Of a stretch of 24,087 bases of DNA, positions 15,190 to 22,438 are shown in pieces (position 1 is the stretch's first letter; each line of letters starts with the position of its first letter). The notes beneath the pieces are model-generated. The model saw only the letters and a list, made by a program, of their open reading frames with translations, did no database searches and was not told where the DNA came from. The DNA is from an uncultured Propionibacteriaceae bacterium (GTDB lineage: Bacteria > Actinomycetota > Actinomycetes > Propionibacteriales > Propionibacteriaceae), in contig CALBCJ010000035.1 of assembly GCA_937926975.1 (NCBI GenBank), forward strand, positions 1-24,087, read 5' to 3'. The translations under genes and the position numbers were made by a program.

Positions 15190-15841
15190 TGGCAGCCCTT
15201 TCCTCTTCGTCAGCAGCGTGGATGATCTGGTACACAGACGTGTTGAGCACGTCGGCCGGGGCGCTCAGCACCGCCGCCGACTCGATCCGCAGGTCGCTGA
15301 GGACGCCCTGCGCGTACCGCATGGAGACTGTGCGCCGCTCGTTCCAGATCCGGTACGGGCGCTGCGGTGGGCGCGAGGCGGCCTGCTGCAGCCGGCGCAG
15401 CGACTGCCACATCTCCTCCTGGGCCACCCTCGGGCTCAGGCGGGGATCGATCACGGGCGGGGGTGAGGCGGGCTGGGTCTGGGCCTGGCTGACCCGGGCT
15501 GCCAGCAGGGTGGCGTTGATGAAGGCCGGCAGGTACTCGGGCAGCACCCACTGGCGCCAGCTGCTCGCCAGCTTCAGCGACAGCAGCCTGCCGCCCCGTC
15601 CCAGGGTGACGTGCAGCGAGCCGGTCTGGTCGTGGTCGGTGTACACCTCGTCGGCCGGGTCGTCGTCGCCCTGGTCGGCGTCGAGCTGGCGGACCGGGGC
15701 TGCCGGCGCGACCGCCGCGTACGGGTCGGGCGGTGGAGCGGACTGGTAGCGCCGGGTGTACCCGTCGTCGGTCAGCGGGACAGCGGTGGGGTAGGCCTCC
15801 GTACCTGGCAGCTTCCAGGCGTTGGGGTACCCCTGTGACAT
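15176..15841 (-). CDS. Double YbaB/EbfC-like domain protein of a type VII module
   Basis: A 221-residue protein with a Pro-rich, disordered N-terminus (1-70) and two YbaB/EbfC-like folds. The first is about 74-118 (SLHVTLGRGGRLLSLKL, then an amphipathic helix); the second is about 170-212 (TVSMRYAQGVLSDLRIESAA). A helical linker containing WQSLRRLQQAA joins them. YbaB-like proteins often precede WXG genes in actinobacteria, where a chaperone-like or scaffold role is suspected but unproven. The ATG at 15841 has a good GGAGG site. It heads the three-gene module and overlaps the next start by 14 bases. Its double-domain paralogue is encoded at 21528-22150 at the head of the second module. Nucleic-acid binding is possible by family, not shown here. 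Confidence 0.68.
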   Translation of the reverse strand: MSQGYPNAWKLPGTEAYPTAVPLTDDGYTRRYQSAPPPDPYAAVAPAAPVRQLDADQGDDDPADEVYTDHDQTGSLHVTLGRGGRLLSLKLASSWRQWVLPEYLPAFINATLLAARVSQAQTQPASPPPVIDPRLSPRVAQEEMWQSLRRLQQAASRPPQRPYRIWNERRTVSMRYAQGVLSDLRIESAAVLSAPADVLNTSVYQIIHAADEEERAANGTD

Positions 15842-15926
15842 CCGTGACCTCCGTCTGCTGACCCCTGCCGGGGAGTGGGAGAGAGCTCCAGCCTTACCTT
15901 GGCACGCGAGGGGATCGTCTGGGGGG

Positions 15927-17024
15927 CTAGAGCCACGAACCTCGGTACAGAACTCGGCTCACCGTCCAGTCCTCGCTCAGCTCGACCGCGTCAGCCCAGA
16001 ACCCGGGGGCGAGGTCACCGACCTCGCTCAGGCCCAGGTACGCGGCCGGCTGCCAGGTGGCGGCGGCGACCGCGGTCAGCCAGGAGACCCCGTACGTGAT
16101 CGCGTTGCGCAGTGCCCGGGCCAGGGTCAAGGTGCTGCCGGCGATGGTGTCGGTGCCGGCGATCCGGGCGACCTGGTCGCGTACGGTGACCGCCAGCGTG
16201 CCCAGGAGATAGTCACCGTCGGCGGCGCCGGCAGCGGCCATCGCGTCGGTGACCAGCACCACCCGCTCGGGGTAGGTGGTGGCCACGTACCGCACGATCT
16301 CGGGGTGCAGGTGGACCCCGTCGACCACGAGCTCCAGCCAGACCGACGGCTCCGACATCAGGGCCAGGCTCGGCCCGGGCGAGCGGTGGTGGATCGGCCT
16401 CATCGCGTTGAACAGGTGTGTTGCCCCGGTCGCCCCGGCCGCGACCGCTGCCTGGGTGGTGCCGTAGTCGGCGCTGGTGTGCCCCACGGCCGCGACCACC
16501 CCGGCCTCGGCCAGCTGGCGGACCGCGTCCAGCCCACCGGTGCGCTCCGGGGCCAGGGTCACCATGCGGACCGTGCCGGCGCCGGCGTCGAGCATCCGGG
16601 CCACGTCCGCAGCCAGCGGGTCCCGCAGCAGCGGTACGGGGTGCGCGCCGTGGAACTCCTCGGCCAGCCACGGGCCCTCCAGGTGGATGCCGGCCAGCTC
16701 GCCGGAGCGGACCAGCGGCGCCAGCAGGCCGATCTGCTGCTCTAGGTCGTCGAGGGTCTCGGTCACGGTCGAGGCGACCAGGGTCGTCGAGCCGGCGCCC
16801 CGGTGGGCCGCGACCGCGGTCTGCGGGTCGTGCGCGTACGAGGCGCCGCCCCCGCCGTGCCCGTGCACGTCCACCAGCCCGGGCACCAGGGTGCCGGTCT
16901 CGACGTCGACCGGCTGGCCGTCCCACGGCCCGGCGCTGACGACGCGCTCCTGCTCGACCACCAGCAGCCCCGGCTCGTACACCTGCTGCCGGGTGACCAG
17001 CCGCCGCGCCCGTACCCGTGTCAC
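15927..17024 (-). CDS. nagA: N-acetylglucosamine-6-phosphate deacetylase
   Basis: A 365-residue cytoplasmic amidohydrolase that removes acetate from GlcNAc-6-phosphate to give glucosamine-6-phosphate. Metal-site residues are in the family order: DVHGHGGGG (His54, His56), HLEGP (Glu116), VGHTSA (His182), THLFNAM (His203) and VTDAM (catalytic Asp260). Length is normal. The GTG start at 17024 forms a GTGA overlap with the O-antigen-ligase-family stop and has a strong GGAAGGAG site. The longer frame to 17570 is shadow sequence of that upstream gene. No nagB or PTS gene is adjacent. Coupling to glycan-export genes is unusual and suggests recycling of amino sugar from a surface polymer or wall. Confidence 0.93.
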   Translation of the reverse strand: MTRVRARRLVTRQQVYEPGLLVVEQERVVSAGPWDGQPVDVETGTLVPGLVDVHGHGGGGASYAHDPQTAVAAHRGAGSTTLVASTVTETLDDLEQQIGLLAPLVRSGELAGIHLEGPWLAEEFHGAHPVPLLRDPLAADVARMLDAGAGTVRMVTLAPERTGGLDAVRQLAEAGVVAAVGHTSADYGTTQAAVAAGATGATHLFNAMRPIHHRSPGPSLALMSEPSVWLELVVDGVHLHPEIVRYVATTYPERVVLVTDAMAAAGAADGDYLLGTLAVTVRDQVARIAGTDTIAGSTLTLARALRNAITYGVSWLTAVAAATWQPAAYLGLSEVGDLAPGFWADAVELSEDWTVSRVLYRGSWL

Positions 17025-18481
17025 CGCTGCTCCTTCCCTGGCGGCGCCGGCGGGAGGTTCCGCAGCGCCGCCTCCGATGTCGTCACCCGCCGTCCGAGCG
17101 GGCGCTCGATGTGGCGAGCCCACATCACCAGGGTGCCGGTGAACATCGCCGACATCGACTGGTTCAGCCAGGAGGAGTGCATCATCGACAGCACCGGCAG
17201 GATGGCCACCGCGACCAGCGCCCACAGCGCCACGACCCGCTGCGGCGAGGCCAGGCTCGTTCCCCGGGTCCGCCGCAGCCGCTCCAGCGACCATTTCACC
17301 AGGCCGGCGCCGACCAGCACTAGCAGCACGAACGTGCCGATGCCGTACTGGCTGGCGATCTCGATCAGGCCGCTGTGCGGGTTGATGATCCCGTGGGTCG
17401 GGTACGGCATCGGCTGGGTGCTCATCACGTACGGGTAGCCCGCCGGCCCAACCCCCAGCCACCAGGAGCGACGCAGCATCACGACGCCGTTGAGGATCAG
17501 GTTGAGCCGGTCCCCGGAGGAGTAGATGTGCTCGGGGGCGGGGTTCCAGATGTTCTGGTACTGGCCCCACAGCGCGGCCAGGAAGGCCCGGCCCTGCGGC
17601 AGCACGACCACGGCGACCGCGGCCAGCGGCAGCCCGACCAGCCGGCCCCAGCGGTACATGCCCAGCCAGACCAGGGTGACGACGCCGACCAGCCCCAGCC
17701 CCAGGGTGGAGCCGGTCTTGAGCACCACCAGCGGGATCGGCAGGCAGACCGCCAGGTACGCCCAGCGCAGCCGCCGGTCGTGCTCCAGCGAGAACCCGAC
17801 CGCCATCACCAGGGACGACATGACCAGCACCGATGCCAGCTGGTTGGGGTTGTGGAAGGGCCCGGCGATCTGGCCCCAGGCGGGGTCGGCGCGCATCTGC
17901 GGCTTGAGGTAGAAGTTCGGCAGCCGGTCGTCGCTGAGGACCTCCCAGAGGTTGACCGCGAGCACGATGCCGGTCAGGTACAGCCAGCCGCGGGCGACGG
18001 TGAGGACGGTCTCGGCGGTCCGGTACAGCTGGACCAGGGCCAGTGGTACGGCGAACATCAGCCCGACGGCGAGCAGCTCGATCAGCGCCGGCTGCAGCGG
18101 CGGGCGGGAGACGAGCAGCGCGACCACGCCAGAGAGCTGGAAGGCGACCAGCAGCCCGAGGACCACGACGAAGGTCCGGGAGCGGTCGCGGTAGCGGTGC
18201 CAGTCCCAGGCGGCGGTGATGAAGAGCACCACGGCGGCGAGCCGGAAGGCGAAGACCGGCCCGACTCCGAGCAGCGGGCCGAGCCCGGCCAGGGTCGGCA
18301 GCAGGATCAGGAACCAGCCCACCCAGCGCGGGGTGGGTCGCTGCTCGGCGCCGCGGACCGGCTTGGTGAGCTCGCGCAGCACCGACGGGTCAGGGTCCGG
18401 GAGAATCGTCTCGTGACTCGCCCGTACGGGCTCGCGGTCCTGGGGGCCTGTCGGGGAACCGGTCGGGTGGTCAGCTGTCAT
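17021..18481 (-). CDS. O-antigen ligase/polymerase (Wzy-C) family membrane protein
   Basis: A 486-residue integral membrane protein with a hydrophilic N-terminus (about 1-50) and roughly eleven hydrophobic segments. Family landmarks are GPFHNPNQLASVLVMS in a mid helix (about 210-225), and the long outer loop with GVGPAGYPYV and HGIINPHSGLIEIASQYG (about 345-390), matching the HN-rich Wzy-C/WaaL signature. Such proteins polymerise or ligate undecaprenyl-linked glycans on the outer face of the membrane. It starts with an ATGA overlap to the flippase gene and ends in a GTGA overlap with nagA, so the three are one transcription unit. Polymerase versus ligase cannot be decided; in a Gram-positive cell, polymerase or transfer to the wall is more likely. 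Confidence 0.85.
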   Translation of the reverse strand: MTADHPTGSPTGPQDREPVRASHETILPDPDPSVLRELTKPVRGAEQRPTPRWVGWFLILLPTLAGLGPLLGVGPVFAFRLAAVVLFITAAWDWHRYRDRSRTFVVVLGLLVAFQLSGVVALLVSRPPLQPALIELLAVGLMFAVPLALVQLYRTAETVLTVARGWLYLTGIVLAVNLWEVLSDDRLPNFYLKPQMRADPAWGQIAGPFHNPNQLASVLVMSSLVMAVGFSLEHDRRLRWAYLAVCLPIPLVVLKTGSTLGLGLVGVVTLVWLGMYRWGRLVGLPLAAVAVVVLPQGRAFLAALWGQYQNIWNPAPEHIYSSGDRLNLILNGVVMLRRSWWLGVGPAGYPYVMSTQPMPYPTHGIINPHSGLIEIASQYGIGTFVLLVLVGAGLVKWSLERLRRTRGTSLASPQRVVALWALVAVAILPVLSMMHSSWLNQSMSAMFTGTLVMWARHIERPLGRRVTTSEAALRNLPPAPPGKEQR

Positions 18482-19776
18482 CTCTCGTCCCCCGTTGTCG
18501 GCTCGGTCTGGTAGCGGCGGGCAACGTACAGCGCCAGGCCGCAGAAGGCCACCAGCAGGACCGCCATCACCCAGGACACGACCTGGACGGTACTCAGCAG
18601 GTCACCGCTGTGCCACCACAGCAGCGCTAGCGGGACGATCATGAAGACCACCGAGAACCCCATCAGCAGCCCCTGGGCCTCGACTACCAGGAAGACCGAC
18701 GACACCGGGGAGGTGATGAAGTTCAGGTACAGCCAGGGCACCAGCGCCGCTGCCAGCAGCCCGGCCTGGGTCCACTCCACGTCGAACCAGCGCAGCAGCG
18801 GCGGGGCCAGCAGGTAGATCAGGGCGAACGGGACGATCCCGAGCCCGGCCGAGCGCCAGATCGCCGTCCGTACGGTGCGGAGCATCTGGTCGCGTGGGGT
18901 GGTCGCCAGGCGCTGGTAGAAGACCTGCTGCAAAGCCCCGTTGATCAGGGCGATCGGTGCCTGCAGGAGAGTCCAGGCGCGGTTGAACTGGCCCACCGCG
19001 GCCAGGCCGAAGGAGGCGCCGAGCAGGAGGGTGAAGCCGTTGACCCGGATCGTGTCGGCGATGGCGCTGGGCCCGTTGAGCAGCGGCATCCGCCGGTAGC
19101 GGCGCAGCAGCCCGGGGGCGTGCTGGTCACCGGCCTCGCGCAGGGAGGGCCGGATCCGGGGCCACAGCAGCGCCAGCGCCGCCAGCAGCCCGGCGAGCTG
19201 CCCGCCGAGCAGCCCCCAGGTGCCGGCTCCGGCCGCGCCGAGCCCGAGCTGCCCGGCGCCGACTCCGAGCGACTGGGTGATCTTGTTGCCGGCCAGCTGC
19301 CGGTAGCGCTGCCGCCGGTTCAGCCAGTACCCGGCGATCAGCAGCTGCTGCATCGCCCAGGCCAGCGGCGCTGCGGCCGGGAGCCAGGCGGCGACCTCGG
19401 CCCGGCGGCCGAGCTCGTCGGGGCTGGTGCCGCGGACCAGCAGCGCCGCCACCGGGTGGCGGACCAGCCACAGCACAACCAGCGCGAGCCCGGTCACCGC
19501 GGCGCTGACCCGGCTGGTGAGCCGGACCAGGTGCCGGGCGTCGGCGTCGCTGGTGGGCAGCACGATGGTGAGGTCGTAGCGCAGCGAGGCGATCGTGAGC
19601 AGCCCGGCCGCGACCGCGGCGACCACCGCGTACACCCCGAACTCGGCTCCGCTGTAGAGCTTCATGGCGCCCAGCTGGACCACGATCGCGATCACCTGCG
19701 ACAGGGCGGTCCCGGTCATCAGCTGCAGCACGTGCCGTACGAAGCTGTTGCCGCGCAGCCGGTCCACCCAGGTCAC
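18478..19776 (-). CDS. Polysaccharide flippase (Wzx/oligosaccharide repeat-unit transporter)
   Basis: A 432-residue membrane protein with about twelve hydrophobic segments and the MOP-superfamily style of Wzx proteins. The N-terminus (HVLQLMTGTALSQVIAIVVQLGAMKLYSGAEFGVYA) is the usual first helix pair. A cytoplasmic loop rich in Arg (RRYRRMPLLNGPSA, about 225-240) and the GQFNRAW segment near 270 are also typical. It should move lipid-linked repeat units across the membrane for the next gene's product. The start is GTG at 19776; an ATGA overlap links it to the downstream gene. No glycosyltransferases are in the window, so the glycan's composition is unknown. Confidence 0.87.
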   Translation of the reverse strand: MTWVDRLRGNSFVRHVLQLMTGTALSQVIAIVVQLGAMKLYSGAEFGVYAVVAAVAAGLLTIASLRYDLTIVLPTSDADARHLVRLTSRVSAAVTGLALVVLWLVRHPVAALLVRGTSPDELGRRAEVAAWLPAAAPLAWAMQQLLIAGYWLNRRQRYRQLAGNKITQSLGVGAGQLGLGAAGAGTWGLLGGQLAGLLAALALLWPRIRPSLREAGDQHAPGLLRRYRRMPLLNGPSAIADTIRVNGFTLLLGASFGLAAVGQFNRAWTLLQAPIALINGALQQVFYQRLATTPRDQMLRTVRTAIWRSAGLGIVPFALIYLLAPPLLRWFDVEWTQAGLLAAALVPWLYLNFITSPVSSVFLVVEAQGLLMGFSVVFMIVPLALLWWHSGDLLSTVQVVSWVMAVLLVAFCGLALYVARRYQTEPTTGDER

Positions 19777-19877
19777 TCCGACAGCGTAGACAGGTCCGAC
19801 CGGCGTGCTCCCGCGACGGCTCGCCGCTGCCTCTCAGCCTCTGTCGTGAGGTGCCCCCGACGGCTGGCCCGCCGCCG

Positions 19878-20300
19878 TCACTGCCAAGGCGTCTGGGACT
19901 CTTCCCGCAGACGGGACTCTCGCTCTTCTCGCAGACGGGCCTCTCGCGCTGCCATGCGCCGGCGCGCCCAGCGGTTCTGCCGCTCAGGGAGAACATAGAC
20001 CGCCGGCACCAGCCCTGAGAGGGACAAGGAGATCCCTGCGTACTCCCAGGGGCCGTCCTCGAAGTCGCCCGACTGCCAGGTCAGGAGGAACGGGACGATC
20101 ACCATCGCCCAGCCCAGCGCCAGCCCCCAGGAGGAGAACCGCTCGGTGCGGATCCACCACCAGACGAGAAGCGCGAGCCACCCGAGGCAGAGAACGAGCC
20201 GGCACAGGTCGGTCCAGTCATCGATCCCGTCCATGACCGAGAAGACGAGCCCAGAGACCGTGAGCACCACGGTCAGCGTGGCGTAGTGCCGTTCCTTCAT
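19878..20300 (-). CDS. Small four-helix membrane protein, unknown function
   Basis: A 140-residue protein I do not recognise. It has about four hydrophobic segments (near 7-23, 33-50, 58-74 and 87-104), then a highly charged Arg/Glu tail (108-140) likely to form a cytoplasmic helix or coiled coil. The tail is encoded partly by an imperfect 24-bp tandem repeat (19902-19949). The ATG at 20300 has a GGTGAG site. It follows the WXG-like gene by 106 bases on the same strand. A small membrane protein after a large secreted-type protein could be an immunity or accessory protein; this is only a positional guess. Confidence 0.65.
   Translation of the reverse strand: MKERHYATLTVVLTVSGLVFSVMDGIDDWTDLCRLVLCLGWLALLVWWWIRTERFSSWGLALGWAMVIVPFLLTWQSGDFEDGPWEYAGISLSLSGLVPAVYVLPERQNRWARRRMAAREARLREERESRLREESQTPWQ
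19902..19949. repeat. Imperfect 24-bp tandem repeat in gene tail
   Basis: 19902-19925 and 19926-19949 are similar 24-base units (both contain CGCAGACGGG). They encode the repeated Arg/Glu-rich heptad-like segments RLREERES and RLREESQ at the C-terminus of the small membrane protein. The change in copy number would stay in frame. Confidence 0.75.
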
Positions 20301-20406
20301 GAGTTCTCACCACCTGTCGTGAGGTTCGCTTGGTGCTCCCGCAGCCTTCTTCGGTCTGCTGTCGAGCGCCCGCGACAGCTCAGGACGCAGCGTTGCGCCA
20401 GGTCCA

Positions 20407-21212
20407 CTATGGCACCACGGACCACTTCGCGTCCCCATCCTTGACAGAGCCGTCGGACATGATGGGGCGGCTGTCCTGGTTGACCGCCTGCGGCCAGCGG
20501 TGGGGGCCAGCGAAAGCCGCAGAGGTGACCGCCAGCTGGTGCAGCTTGGAGCCATCCTTGAGCACTGTGGAGTAGAGCCCGAGTGCGGTGGTGGCCCCCC
20601 CGATGGCGGCTCCGAGCTTGGCGATCTGAACCACGGCCGTGGGTGGCGCGGCAGGAGCGGTTGCCACCAGCCCCAGCTCCACGATGAGAGAGGCGATGCT
20701 CTCGAACTGGATGATGATGACTGATACCACGCTGATATAGAGCCCGAGCCCGGTGACGGCAACGTTGAGCGTGAAGTCAGCCAGGGCGTTATTCAGTGAC
20801 ACCAGCTGGTCGACGGCCTTCTTCTGGTCGGGGACGGCGCTGGTGTAGGCGTGTGCCCCTCGTCCCTGCCACAGGTTGTCGGTCTTCGGGATGCGGAGGC
20901 TCTCGAGCTCGATGTGGGCCTTGCTGAGCTCCTCCAGGAGGAGGTAGTTCCAGTCGTAGTACCACCCGAAGAAGATCAGGGGCGCCAAGATCCCCTCGAT
21001 GAGCTCGACGATCCACACCAGGAGCTTCTGCATGAATCTCAGGAAGCTCTGCATGGCCTCGATGATGTAGGTCACCAGCACCGGGCTGAGAGCAATGGTG
21101 TAGCTCTGAACCCCGTTGGTGGCCTGGATCAGGTGAGGGATGCCCTCGCTGCGAATCTGGTTCAGGCCAGAGGTGAGGTCTGCTGGTAGGTCTCTGGGTT
21201 GAATCCGGTCAT
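20407..21212 (-). CDS. Large WXG-like protein with hydrophobic segments, apparent -1 frameshift near 21180
   Basis: The open part (20407-21081 from a GTG) gives 224 residues, but this start lacks a ribosome-binding site and cuts into a helix. The likely true start is the ATG at 21212, one base after the upstream stop (TGAcATG). From it, the frame reads MTGFNPETYQQ and then stops; in the -1 frame the coherent sequence DLTSGLNQIRSEGIPHLI runs on to the main frame. One missing base near 21180 explains this. The mature sequence has a WXG-type turn (LWQGRGAHAYTSA), two hydrophobic helices and a hydrophilic C-terminus of about 65 residues that could be an effector domain. Type VII substrate status is inferred from the EspC-like neighbour; function is unknown. 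The gene may be damaged, or the base may be a sequencing error. Confidence 0.6.
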
Positions 21213-21213
21213 G

Positions 21214-21531
21214 TCACCACATTCCCTTGATCGCATGGATGTTGGCGGCCTCTTCCTCGGCGTAGGTCCGCCGGATGGCCGCCAGAGTGTCGCTGATCGC
21301 GCGCATCTCGATGTCGGCGCCAGCGTAGGCCTGCGCGATGGCCTCGCAGGCCTCCCGGTAGGTTGTGTAGGCTGGTAGGAAGATTCCCATCCTGGTTCGT
21401 GAGAGGGTCATCTTCTCTGCGACGAACTGACCGTTCCTGCGGAACGCCTCAGCGGCAGCCGCCCAGTGCTCGGACTCCTCCTTCAGCGCCTGCAGGCAGA
21501 AGGTGATGCGATCTGCGCTGGGGGCAGTCAT
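21214..21531 (-). CDS. Small EspC-like/WXG100-like type VII secretion target
   Basis: A 105-residue, all-helical protein without signal peptide. Its size and its C-terminal YxxxE (YAEEE, near residue 91) match small type VII secretion partners such as EspC-like or WXG100 proteins. The strict WxG is absent between the helices; the segment near 48-56 (RMGIFLPAY) may be the turn. The frame extends to 21816, but the ATG at 21531 has a perfect AAGGAGG site (21539-21545) and overlaps the end of the preceding YbaB-like frame (ATGA). The following WXG-like gene begins one base after its stop, so the two are likely co-translated and may form a heterodimer. Confidence 0.72.
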   Translation of the reverse strand: MTAPSADRITFCLQALKEESEHWAAAAEAFRRNGQFVAEKMTLSRTRMGIFLPAYTTYREACEAIAQAYAGADIEMRAISDTLAAIRRTYAEEEAANIHAIKGMW

Positions 21532-22150
21532 GATGAAACCTCCTTGAAGATGGTTGAGATGTCGGTAGAGAGAATTGAAGAAGAGATGGGGCGGAGCTGA
21601 GTGCTGACGATGGCGAGTACCTCGTCGAGTGCCATCGAAAGGGCGTTTCCTGAGGCGGAGCGCGCCCACCGTGGACTGATCACGCAGCGGGTGAAGACTC
21701 CATTGACCAGGTAGCAGCTGATCTGTCGGTTCTCCGAGGAGATGCACTCTTCTTCCGGCTCGGCACGGGCAGCAGGGACTGCTGCAGGCGCTCTGCCGCC
21801 TGGTCCAAGAGGTCATTCAGACGCTCAAAGACCCCGGTGAAGTCGGTTGGAGGCGTGAGCGCCGGCGCGGGAGGTGGAGTGCCTGGGTCGGTGCTCAGGG
21901 CCCGCCTGGCGTAGGCGCTGATGATGTGGGCAGTGATCTGCGACCCGAGGTCCTCGGGGGCGATGCTGTCCTGCCAGCCGTTCTTGACCCGGACTCTCAG
22001 CTCTCCCGAGTCGCTGATGAAGGCGCAGACCGGGGAGTCCTCGTCGGGGAGAAGGTCGGGCAGGGTTGCCGTGATGTGCTCACGTAGCGCTTGTGCTTCG
22101 ACTGTCAGGTGCTCCAGCTCTGTGAGGAGAGTGCTGTGATCGGTGTTCAT
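21528..22150 (-). CDS. Double YbaB/EbfC-like protein with apparent -1 frameshift near 21780
   Basis: The ATG at 22150 opens a frame that stops at 21680 (156 residues) with a basic, unnatural tail. It contains one YbaB-like domain (about 40-88, CAFISDSGELRVRVKNGW). In the -1 frame from about 21780, a second YbaB-like domain appears (QISCYLVNGVFTRCVISP, then a helix). That frame runs to a TGA at 21530-21528, overlapping the EspC-like start as ATGA. The joined product of about 207 residues would match the two-domain layout of the intact paralogue at 15176-15841. The shift must lie between about 21795 and 21770, near a CAGCAG. Either the gene is broken or one base is missing from the sequence. 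Its role is probably that of its paralogue, perhaps a T7-associated scaffold or chaperone. Confidence 0.66.
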
Positions 22151-22216
22151 GCTGGGACGCTAAGGGCGGCGGCCCTCGGACCGCTAGGGGGCCTGTGGAT
22201 AACTCGGGGAGGGGGT

Positions 22217-22257
22217 TGCGCTGGGCTGGGTGTTTGTGCCTCGGTGAGCCCAGCGCA
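22217..22257. promoter_or_regulatory. Perfect 11-bp inverted repeat in divergent intergenic region
   Basis: TGCGCTGGGCT (22217-22227) pairs with AGCCCAGCGCA (22247-22257) across a 19-base loop. It lies between divergent genes starting at 22150 (minus) and 22439 (plus), so it is not a simple end-of-operon terminator. It could be an operator, a leader structure or an early terminator. The rest of 22151-22438 shows no gene that I can support. Confidence 0.5.
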
Positions 22258-22438
22258 GCCATACCCAATGCTGGCAAGGCCCTTCGTATGGCCGGCCGCT
22301 GCCTGGTAGGCCGGTCGCCGCACACCAGCGGGCTGAGCTGCGGGTTCCGCCCGGGTGGGGGGCCGCATCGCTGGGCCTGGTCCGCTGCTGTGCAGGCACC
22401 CGGCCCGGGATGGTTGAACCTCGTACCATCATGGGGTT

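Noticed and set aside
20307..20762. Minus-strand frame overlapping the WXG-like gene's 3' half
   Set aside because: Ser/Pro-rich shadow translation without a ribosome-binding site or motif.
21075..21081. GTG at 21081 as the true start of the WXG-like gene
   Set aside because: No ribosome-binding site, and coherent coding sequence continues upstream in the same frame to about 21180.
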